A DNA stretch of 43,359 nt, from positions 418,708 through 462,066 of the forward strand of contig NMRA01000122.1 of assembly GCA_002633005.1 (NCBI GenBank). The letters run 5' to 3'. This document shows, piece after piece, positions 34,960-43,359 of this stretch; the first letter of the stretch is position 1, and each line of letters starts with the position of its first letter. A program made the translations under genes and the position numbers. Source of the DNA: Phoronis australis. Taxonomy: Eukaryota; Phoronida; Phoronidae. The notes under the pieces were generated by a model. It did no database searches, was not told the DNA's origin, and saw nothing but the letters and a program-made list of their open reading frames with translations.

Positions 34960-36110
34960 TATTGGCTAACGCGCATCTGACGTAACTGAGGGTGTACCGT
35001 GGGTGAAGGCAATCAAGCTTATTACTGTATGTACATGTATAAAGCTCATTGGGTGAATGTCTCTCAGCTATAGAACTGTGCTTAATACATGTAATTCTTC
35101 TGTGATCTCGGCTCTCAAAAGTTCATAAGTTTTCTGCCGTTTTGTGTTGACTATTAGTGGAACGATGCCGTTCTCCACTCGGGCCAGGAAAGGGCCCCGA
35201 CTGCGTAGCCTTGCCTTGGTGCAAGCTGTATAGTAAATATACAGCGGCCGTTGCACCGACGTGGGTAAAAACTGATCAAATAAAACCTGACACAAAATTA
35301 ACGTCATTAAAACTCACACTCTTCCTCGAGTAAACTAAATTTGACTGATGTGGAAAAAATTGGCGTTCTGCCGTTCACTCTGCTGCTAAAATTTGGGTGC
35401 GCTCTTTAAGATCGGCTTGCGGTGCCGTCACCTAACTTATTGGCCTGAGTTTCGTTCCCCGAGTTGTTCTTCTTCCAAACGACCAAACTGTTATTTGAAG
35501 TTGTGAACATGTGACAACAAATTACTAGAGCTGATTTCATTTCCTTACAAGTTGTTAGTATTTCAATACCAGGAAACCGGATTTCATAAAAATTTTTGCA
35601 CCAGCTGTGAAGCTGTCATCATTTCCCGAAAGATGTCGCAAAATTTTAGGAAATAGCGTGTGTTAAGCGTACACTTTTCTTTGTTACAAAAGGCTGAGAA
35701 TTATGAAATGAAATGTTTACTAGATTATTTTTCACTTAAATAGCTGCAGCGGGCAAGGTGAGTGTTGGTTGACACCCAGACATTTGAACGCTCCGCTGCC
35801 GGTTTAGAGCTCTACATGTTGATATAAGTTTCGCGACGAGGTGACAAGCAGAACTATCTGGGCTATGAAATTTTGAGTCTAACGGAGCTCAACACACAGT
35901 GCTATTGGTAGGTACTTAGTTGTATTTTGAAGATAGTGTTCATACAGCTAGCTGGCTGGCTAGGCCCTGGGATGAATCAAAGTCACAAGAAAGAAAAACG
36001 AAAAAGGTTGTGAGTATGCACATGTTGAACTGTCGTCTGAACTATGTACTCGCACAACTAATAACCTATATCTCTTTGTGCTGTACAGCCTGTGACGTCA
36101 CGAAAAACAG
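34960..36110. promoter_or_regulatory. CpG-rich island, candidate bidirectional promoter
   Basis: CpG returns to normal between two depleted regions. Motifs include ATTGG (reverse CCAAT) at 34961-34965 and 35439-35443, TGACGTAA at 34978-34985 and TGACGTCA at 36093-36100. A strong plus-strand donor GGGCAAG before GTGAGT lies at 35757/35758, and a minus-strand donor AGT before GTGAGT at 35318/35317. This is what divergent noncoding first exons would leave, with gene bodies to both sides. No coding exon was found, so the genes remain unidentified. Confidence 0.35.
35218..35257. repeat. Double-stem hairpin
   Basis: Outer arms GGTGCAA and TTGCACC flank inner arms CTGTATA and TATACAG (loop GTAAA), with a CGGCCG bulge on the 3' side. 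All paired positions are perfect. At 40 bases it is too short for a typical microRNA precursor. Confidence 0.75.
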
Positions 36111-36149
36111 CGCTTGTAGTGAGACTTTACGGAACTAATAAATTTTTGC

Positions 36150-38770
36150 TTTTCAAAGTAAAAAAGAAAAATACTGTGCACTATTTAGGAATATGTGGAT
36201 GCCAGTAACCAACCTTTATACTTTCAAAATTCATATTAAAATGCTGAAACATGTAGTTCAGGCCTCTTTTAAGGTTATGTAGGACCTTATAGACAAATAT
36301 CTACACAACTGTAGAAATTAAGTCTACAAAAGTATACATTTCTTATATTTTAATATATAAATATTCAAGATGAACTCTCAAAAATAGTTCGTTGTCATTT
36401 TATACAACTTTTGAGGTTTTTCATAAAAATCCTGAATCCTATTTTTTAGCTCCTTATACAAAAGCTAAACATTTTAAAAACAAATCCTGCCAGCATTTTG
36501 AAGAACAAGTGCACAAAGCATATTATCAGTATATGGACGTTTGATTTGAATCCAATCAGCTGAGATATGACATGCCAAAGGTAGCCAAATTTGATTTCCG
36601 GGGTCCTACACAGCCTTGAGCATTTTTAAGGACAGACAAAGGCTATTTCAGCAAGATTGTTTCCTTAATGTCCTCTTCAACATGGTATTTACAGTTCATG
36701 AACTGTTTCCACGGCAACCAAACCACATTAGGTTTTCTGGACAGAAAAATCATTTCGGCATTTCACTGTAACTCATTCTTTGCTTTTTGTAATTGTAAAC
36801 GTAAAATTTGAAAATTATGCAGATATATCAAGTGTGGCCATAAATAGAAAATCTCGTTAATTCAATTGTATCAAACTTCCACATTGCAAAGGAAAAGTAC
36901 ACTAAGACAAAATTGCAAACAGCAACTAGGTTAATAATTAAAATACGAATTCTCTTTGGATCCATGATGCTTAAAGATAGATGCATGAACTTTGACCGCT
37001 GCAGAAACTGTGAACCCATTGTCAGTAGATACAATTAACTAGAAAGCTTTAATGGGTCATAATTTTGAGAAGTGCAATTTGTGCAAACACCAAATAACTA
37101 CCGTCACTACACATAAATGAGAAAGGGCAGATGTGTTATGCAAGACAAGAATAACAGAATTATTGTAAATGTCAGGCTAGCAAGAGCTGATTTATTATTA
37201 AAATGATGACAAGATGAGACACTTATGCAATATCCTACAGAAAAACCCTCTACAGAGCATTGGCTTTCAGTCAATCTCAGTTATGCAATGGCAAAGGGGT
37301 GAAATTCAGTGTGACAACTCGTAAGGTGGCTGAAATAAACTGTAGCTTCCATATGCACACAAAGCTGACACCCAGACTTGGTTCATATAAGGTGTGTTGG
37401 GCCCCACCTGGTTCAAATGGGAGTGCTGAGCCCCCTAACCCGGCAACCCCAAGGTCACAGGAGTTCATCAGAAGGGGTCAGAGAGGTCGTGTTTTACGTA
37501 ACACAGAGAGGACATTCATAAGACATGGGAGTGTTATGACAAATCCAGGTGAAAAAGGCATGAAGTGGCACAGCAAAACAAGCAGTTAGTGGATCAAACA
37601 AATAAACAAGATATACATTACAAGAGATGTGACATGGTTCTCATTCAGTACTGGTTCTAAAGGTCATCACTTGTAAAACACAAGCAGATGTCTGGTCCCT
37701 AGGCTACTAATTCATTATGCCGACTTTACATTTAATCATCTTCCACCTCATGTATGGACAGCTTCCTTTGCAAATGTCGCATTCATTGCAATTTTAATTT
37801 CCTATGGAATTAGCGTCCATAATAATTACAATTTACAATGTTACGCATCAATGATCAGGCACCGCGGTACACGTTTAAGTGCTAAGCAAATTTTCCGGGT
37901 TTTTTTTCAGCAAGTAAAGTGAACTTGGTTTTCTATAATCGTGCATAACAATTAAAGGATATGACTAAATGTTGCACTTTACTGTTTAGCAAGCTAAAAC
38001 CGGTTTCCTAATACTCCTCGCCATGGCGATAGCATTCTGATTCCGTTACCAACAAGAACGCAGAAAGCATCAACGACTCAAGAAAACGCCTCAGAAGTAT
38101 TAGGGTTGATAAACCCTAAAATTGCAAATTTGAAAATGGCGCATGTAGGCACGGCCTGTGACTTGAGTTGCTAATACATTTGGCAATTTATTCAAGATCA
38201 AAAGAGCGTGGTAATGTTTTCAAATCAAAAAGAGTTTAACATAGACAGCAAAATGGGTGAACTAATACAGGTTTGACTTATCAAACTACTAGACACCATA
38301 TGATTCAAAATTTCACGAGTGCAAAACACGCACAGGTAGGTAAAATACCTCAGGTCATCACCAACTCACCATTATCCAAATTGCTTCTTATGAACTTGCA
38401 AAAATAACACCCACATAATAAAAATTATGTTGTAAGCTTTTATTTGATCACAAAGCACGCTAATTTTCACAAAAACTATTAATATGAACAAACAACTGTA
38501 CAGACGTAGTCAAGAGTATCGTAGCTCCGGTCTAAATCCAACAATTTTCCAGCTTCTCAATGTGGTGACACAATATTCTCAGTACTAACCCTGCCAAATA
38601 AAACTAAAATTAACAAAAAAATTAATGCTATACTCCCCATCATGTTTCTCATGACACAGTTACAAGCCTAATCAGAAGCTGACATACAATACACACATAA
38701 TTAGACCTTAATAGTTATTTGCTCTGCATCCTGTAGCCAGTACATCATGACCATACTGTAGTAACAATAA
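36150..38770. other. CpG-poor sequence with a small CpG island at 37.85-38.23 kb
   Basis: No exon recognised. The 109-codon plus frame at 37260-37589 has no domain. The small island holds CTCGCCATGGCGATAGC, AAAATGGCGC (38133-38142) and, downstream, a donor-like CACAG before GTAGGT at 38335/38336, so a promoter or first exon is possible. Confidence 0.35.
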
Positions 38771-38774
38771 CAAC

Positions 38775-39030
38775 AGGTTAGATATATGTTCCTACCTTAC
38801 ATCAGTTTTTGGTCATAATAGAATAAAAAACGGACAATCAGGAAAAAGTTCATATTAATTCGACGTTTCGTCTATTCATTAGACATCATCAGGATACAAA
38901 CAATCAGACAACACAACAAGTGTTGACATACGAGTCAGATTACATCCTGGTGTCTAATGAATAGACAAAACGTCAAATCAATATGAACTTTTTCATTTGT
39001 GTGGCGATTGTCCTTTTTGATATATCTACC
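38775..39030. repeat. Foldback element with hammerhead-like core
   Basis: The left arm (about 38824-38894) and right arm (about 38944-39021) are inverted repeats of a unit containing AAAAGTTCATATT, GACGTTT(C/T)GTCTATTC and ATTAGACA. The outer ends share AGATATAT. On the minus strand the left arm reads CTGATGA, then T, then a GTCTA/TAGAC stem with a 5-base loop, then GAAAC: the conserved core order of a hammerhead ribozyme with one extra base. The right arm has a decayed version. Confidence 0.7.
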
Positions 39031-40714
39031 TAGTTTTTGCAGACTTAATTAGCACCTGATTCCTTATGACTACTATGGTAAAATCGGGCCAGTTTAGCTC
39101 ATAACCTGGCAGACAAATCACACAAAAATCAATGCCTATACCATGTGTAAGTTTTGCATGATAACTACCAACTGACCTTGCGAAATTCTAGTCATTCCCA
39201 GCAACGTTAGAAGCCTTTGAAAAAAGACCAAATTTAGCAAATTATTTTTGTCCGAAATTTGCTGAGATTTGGCTGCAAAAGAAAATGAGAACTAAAAATC
39301 AAACAAACAGAAGTACCACTGTCCATGTTTATCTACAAAACTCTGCAGTTGCTCAAATATGTGCAACTTTTAATCTCAGGCCACGAAGAAAATGGTGCGA
39401 GTCTGAATCAAATCCACCCGTCCATGTCCTTCAAGTGAAGGTCGGCCAGATTTAAAACCAAACAAGCACGGCAGTGAAAATGCACGTGACTCACCGACCT
39501 TTGAACAAAGAATTCTGGGAAAAGACTTGTGCCAGCATTAAGTAATTGACCTTTTTTATTATACCGTTATCAAAACTGATGTATTGTAGAAAGCAATTTG
39601 ATGCACTTATTTTTATCAACATTTATTAATATCAACATGACCAGACACATTTATTTTTAAACATGACCCCCATACACTTATTGCTACTAACAGCCCCCTG
39701 GAAAATGACATTTTCTTGACCTGAGGGCAGGAACCCAATCAAAAATCCACTCCGCAAACACAAAAGTTCAGCTATTAAAACCCATGTGAAAACAGCCATA
39801 ATAAAACTGCATTGTAACTTAAACAAGCTAAGGCAAACCATTACCTTGAAATCATTTATAGTAGACAAAGTGTATCATTGGGTAAAAATTCTCCAATTTG
39901 GGACAGTCTCTAAAATTTGGGACACCGATATTCCGGCAGAAACTGAACTTTCTTGATTCCGAAAATTGGAACATGGGTGATTTTGGCATTCATTTTATAT
40001 TTCTTAAATTTCAGACATATCGCTTTATATCAGTAGAGTCTGAAAATGACATATGTGGCAGTTCATTTTGCTGCCATGTCTAAAACTTGGCGCAAGCCCC
40101 AGCCCAATATTTCACTGTCTCATACTAGAGAATTTTTACCATAACATGATACTAACACAGCTGGAAACAAAAAGTTGTGACAAAGCAAGCAGAACTTGCC
40201 AGGAGTTTACATGCTTGCAGATCAGCTCAACGTTCGAGGGACAAATCCGTGAATGTTAGTCTTCAACTTTTCTGTGAAAACACTTTTTGCGCAACATCTC
40301 AACTCTTAAGATATTTGAAATTCTATGCTGATGTTCTGAAACATGAAGGAACCTCCTTAAATGCAAAATCTGTTTTGCAAATCGCAGCCCAGAGAAATTC
40401 AGACTTATGCGGAATACTTTGAGGTCAAGCAGGTTGTACTGGTGTAGAGAATTTGAGGTCAGGTAGATAACAAATCACTATCTTGGACAGGCAGTCAATC
40501 AAGTCCATCATTAAAATACCTTTAAGGTTTGCATGCGGCCACAGACTTTCCACCAAAAAACCACCTAGCCAGATTGCACAAATGCTCAACAAAAGAAAGG
40601 CAAATGAAAGGCTATGGTCCAGTTTCATCACATTACTATGTATATCCCCAAGGTCACGACCCCCATGCATCTTTTTGCCCTCATATTGCAACTGAAGCCC
40701 CAACAGTAAAATCT
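39031..40714. other. CpG-poor sequence, no gene seen
   Basis: Short overlapping frames on both strands (39632-39868 minus, 40425-40703 minus, 40177-40422 plus) have no recognisable domains or good splice sites. Confidence 0.45.
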
Positions 40715-40965
40715 CACTAAATTACGACACAATATGGCGGACAAGTGAAATTTCATTTTGTCGTTTGTTCCATAAAATATGTGTAGCACCAAATAACTGC
40801 TTTTCTACATTCCAGTTCTGCACCTCTGCTACTATCGAGACAACATTTTGAAAACAGTTAGGGCATTCAAGACAGTGCTAGAAGCTCTTGAAAAATGAAA
40901 GAAGAGCAATTGTCAATTATTTTTGACCAAAATTGGAGAAATTTTACTGCAAGCTATAGTGACAT
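40715..40965 (+). repeat. Dispersed repeat, copy B
   Basis: Diverged direct copy of 29690-29945. Shared blocks include GTTCCATAAAA, CATTTTGAAAA and AGCTCTTGAAAAATGAAAG. Confidence 0.6.
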
Positions 40966-41099
40966 TTGTAATGGAGATGAGTAATAGGATTACACACAGC
41001 ACTGGACAAGCAAAATGATGACTCAGACCACTGAACAAGTCACCAGTCTCCTTGCAAAAGTGGCTTGTGCACTGAAAACAGAAACATCAACAAACCATA

Positions 41100-41488
41100 A
41101 TGTCCACAGCAAACACTAATTATTAATAATTGAATGTGACCATAAAGCATTCTTGTCCGACATTGGCTAAAATGGCTGTATCTGGGGCTAGTACAGTTTC
41201 CAGAAGCTTGTTGACATGTGGCCTCTAGTGGACAGCAACCTTAATCAGACTATCCATTGTGTTTACATAAAACAGCAACTAATATCAATAATTGAACGTG
41301 TCTGATAAAAATTATGGTGTACAAGTGGCTAAAAATGTCCATATTTGAAGCCAGTACAGTCTACAGAAGCAATTTGTGGCCTAATACTGGGCTGCAAACA
41401 TTGATTATTAAATATGTCCCACCAGGAATTATGGTAAGCTAGCGACTATAAATATGTCCCACCAGGAATTATGGTGAGCTAGCGACTA
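41100..41488 (+). repeat. Nested tandem repeats
   Basis: Two diverged units of about 160 bp (from about 41107 and 41274) share CAGCAA, AATAATTGAA(T/C)GTG, GGCTAAAAATG, AGTACAGT(T)T(C)CAGAAGC and GTGGCCT. They run into a near-perfect 40-bp duplication (41409-41448 and 41449-41488) that begins AATATGTCCCACCAGG and ends AGCTAGCGACTA. Confidence 0.75.
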
Positions 41489-41519
41489 CACCACGGCTGC
41501 ATTAATGAAATCCTTACCT

Positions 41520-41856
41520 CAGGTTAGTCATTACTAAAATGTGACTAATCTATGACTACACAACTAGTTCATGACAAAAATGAGAGGACGTCTCAGAATA
41601 AGTGACAGACAGAGACCTATAATATACTAGTATGACTAAATTGTGAATGATATATATATGATATATGTTTTTATTCATTGAGTGTTCGTCACAATTAAAT
41701 CTTCAGTACATCCCAATAATGCAAATGGCAAGACTAAAATGTGGCTAAATCCATTCAAATGCGTCATGGAAAATCCCTAGTTACATTTTAGTCATTTCTA
41801 AAATCGGTCTTTTAATATGACTAACATACAATGACTAATACTTGACTAAAATACGA
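41520..41856. repeat. TGACTAAAAT inverted/direct repeat element
   Basis: TGACTAA and its reverse TTAGTCA recur at least seven times. ATTTTAGTCA (about 41785) and TGACTAAAAT (about 41843) form 10-bp inverted arms, and TTAGTCA (about 41524) pairs with TGACTAA (about 41541). This looks like a small foldback or MITE-type element. Confidence 0.55.
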
Positions 41857-41950
41857 TGAACCTAGGGCAAGAAACATGATTCAACCAAATGACAGCGTAC
41901 TGAGGAGCGACACCTGGCAAAATTGAATAAGAACTTAGAAGTGAAGTTAG

Positions 41951-42403
41951 CAACGGAAGCAAGAAAAGCCGAACAGCAACCGTGATGATGAAGGCGTTGA
42001 TACTAACAATGAACAAGATATTGCTGATGATGAAGGCGTTGATACTAACAATGAACAAGATATTGCTGATGATGAAGGCCTTGATACTAACAATGAACAA
42101 GATATTGCTGATGATGAAGGCCTTGATACTAACAATGAACAAGATATTGCTGATGACGATGGTACTATCAACAACGCTAACAATGCCATTAGCAACTCAA
42201 TGACGTTGACTCACCTTAACAGACAACACAATATTGCCGATGACAGCGAAACCAATGCCAGTGACAACGATGCCGCCTACATCGAAATGATGACTTTGAT
42301 GCCACTGCTGACAGCAACGCACGGACATTGGTGGGCCGACAAGAATGTCAGTGCGGAATTTATCATTGATAGTGTTAATACCACAGCCAAACAATGTCAA
42401 TGA
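41951..42403 (+). pseudogene. Acidic repeat ORF, probably a decayed or unusual gene
   Basis: An open frame from after a TAG (41948-41950) runs 150 codons to TGA. It begins QRKQEKPNSNR, then has four 14-residue repeats DDEG(V/L)DTNNEQDIA, then a variable Asn/Asp-rich part (ADDSETNASDNDAA) and ends TTAKQCQ. Just upstream, another frame reads HLAKLNKNLEVKLATE and KAEQQP before stopping where the repeats begin, as if a frameshift separates a helical part from the acidic repeats. Similar Asn/Ala/Asp-coding codons continue in other frames to about 42600. No ATG precedes the repeats in this frame (the first is at 42200). Function unknown. Confidence 0.35.
41984..42151 (+). repeat. 42-bp tandem repeat, four units
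   Basis: Four exact-length units of 42 bp, starting GATGATGAAGGC and ending CAAGATATTGCT, differ mainly by GTT or CTT at one codon. The multiple-of-three unit keeps all frames open. Confidence 0.95.
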
Positions 42404-42694
42404 CGATGTCCAGATGCAAACAGGCAAACGACTAAAACATCACTGCCAATAAGCAACCATCAAATGCCCACAACAACTCTGCCGACGACCGCCTTTTACA
42501 ACAAAAATGCTGACAAGACAATGAAGCCAGAGACACCAATGCCGAAAGCAATTACTTTGGCATTACTGAGAAACCACTTACTCCTCAACATCTGCTAACA
42601 CTGCCAAAAACACCACTGAGAACTGGCTATTTCACTGACTGTGGTGGAGACGACCATAGCAAAGATAGAGAGCACTGAAATACCGTCAACGTTC

Positions 42695-42857
42695 GGGTTA
42701 ACGCCCTGGGCGTTTAAATTGGCAAACCCAAAAAATTGGGGGTGGGCAGTTAACCAGACATGGGCGCTTAAACTTGAAATTTCCAGAAATCCAGGGTGGG
42801 CGGTTAATCGAACATGGGCGCTAAATTACGACAGACAACCGCCGTGAGCGGTTAATC
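42695..42857 (+). repeat. Tandem GGGCG(G/C)TTAA repeat, about four units
   Basis: Units of about 48-54 bp start (G)GGC(A/G)GTTAA and continue with GACATGGGCGCTTAAA-like sequence and a CCAG or CCCA motif. Start points are near 42695, 42744, 42798 and 42846. One plus frame reads GWAVNQTWAL and GWAVNRTWAL in successive units. It is related to the palindromes at 2347-2480 and 13879-13941. Confidence 0.75.
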
Positions 42858-43359
42858 TTACCTAGTGATTTAAGTTCCCACATGACAAACGTACTCGGAA
42901 CGCGTACCACTTTTCAAAGAGCTTTATCGTCACGTCGCCAAATGACGGTAAAAACTTCATAACAGCGGATGATCCCTACAAAGATTCTGTTGCCCTCAGA
43001 TTAGTCATTCATAATTAAATTTACAAAATTGCTGAGTAATAAACCCGTACCATCCTGCAGTCTTGTTAATTTGTTAGAACTGTAGTGCGCAGAGGACCAG
43101 TGACACCGCAAAAGTGCGCGCGTGCAAGCTTCACATGTTTCAGAGGTCACAGCTGACACCAAGGTTACAGTACCGTGGTAGCTGACAAGTTCCGAGTCAG
43201 AGACCAGTTTTAAAATTAGTTGTAATAAAGTTTGAAAAACTAATTCAGGTGTGTTTTGTGTTTGGGATGTTTATAGTCAACACTCCATGACTCAATAACA
43301 CTTTCACATCCCGTTGCGCGAAACATGCTCAGCAAAGAAGTAAGACAAGAATCGGTGGG
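42858..43359. other. Window end, CpG-containing noncoding sequence
   Basis: No exon was recognised. CpG is again frequent (for example GTGCGCGCGTGC near 43114), which may mark another unmethylated region continuing past the window. Confidence 0.4.

Noticed and set aside
35218-35257. MicroRNA precursor
   Set aside because: Stem is too short and does not extend beyond the outer 7 bp.
37260-37589. 109-codon plus-strand frame
   Set aside because: Pro/Arg-rich without family resemblance or splice signals; the reverse strand is equally open over part of it.
38862-38894. Calling a functional hammerhead ribozyme
   Set aside because: An extra base after CUGAUGA and no visible cleavage-site strand; kept only as a hammerhead-like core.

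Overview
This is a eukaryotic, AT-rich, gene-sparse window. It fits a bilaterian invertebrate genome (marine deuterostome or lophotrochozoan); the sequence does not settle the phylum. The reasons are spliced genes with consensus GT-AG sites, many short decayed DNA-transposon-like and tandem repeats, and a CpG-normal left part next to a CpG-poor right part. The CpG contrast resembles the mosaic gene-body methylation of invertebrates.

The only securely identified gene is a SoxC (Sox4/11/12 class) HMG-box transcription factor on the minus strand (5794-7422). It has two coding exons of 34 1/3 and 326 2/3 codons (361 residues) joined by a phase 1 intron just upstream of the HMG box. A TATA-like box and a GC box lie about 650-730 bp upstream of its ATG. 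An AT-rich stretch on the other side is the likely 3' UTR.

Layout: 1-5 kb holds a MITE-like repeat, a possible unknown exon and a palindromic GC-rich repeat. 5-8.2 kb is the SoxC locus. 8.3-9.3 kb may hold a compact two-exon minus-strand gene of unknown family, with compatible splice phases and a downstream AATAAA. 10-25 kb is mostly intergenic with several exon-like islands: a cysteine-rich prokineticin/colipase-like segment at 14.4 kb, two coding-like segments at 18.05-18.49 kb, a small ATG-plus-donor segment at 19.9 kb and a minus-strand exon-like segment at 24.7-24.95 kb. 25-42 kb is strongly CpG-poor apart from islands near 33.8-36.1 and 37.85-38.2 kb. It contains a 21-bp minisatellite that reads as coiled-coil heptads, duplicated segments, a foldback element carrying a hammerhead-ribozyme-like core, and near the right end a 42-bp tandem repeat coding for an acidic 14-residue unit.

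No rRNA, convincing tRNA, CRISPR array or intact transposase was seen. Apart from SoxC, every protein-coding call is a hypothesis from reading frame, splice signals and residue patterns; no homology search was possible.
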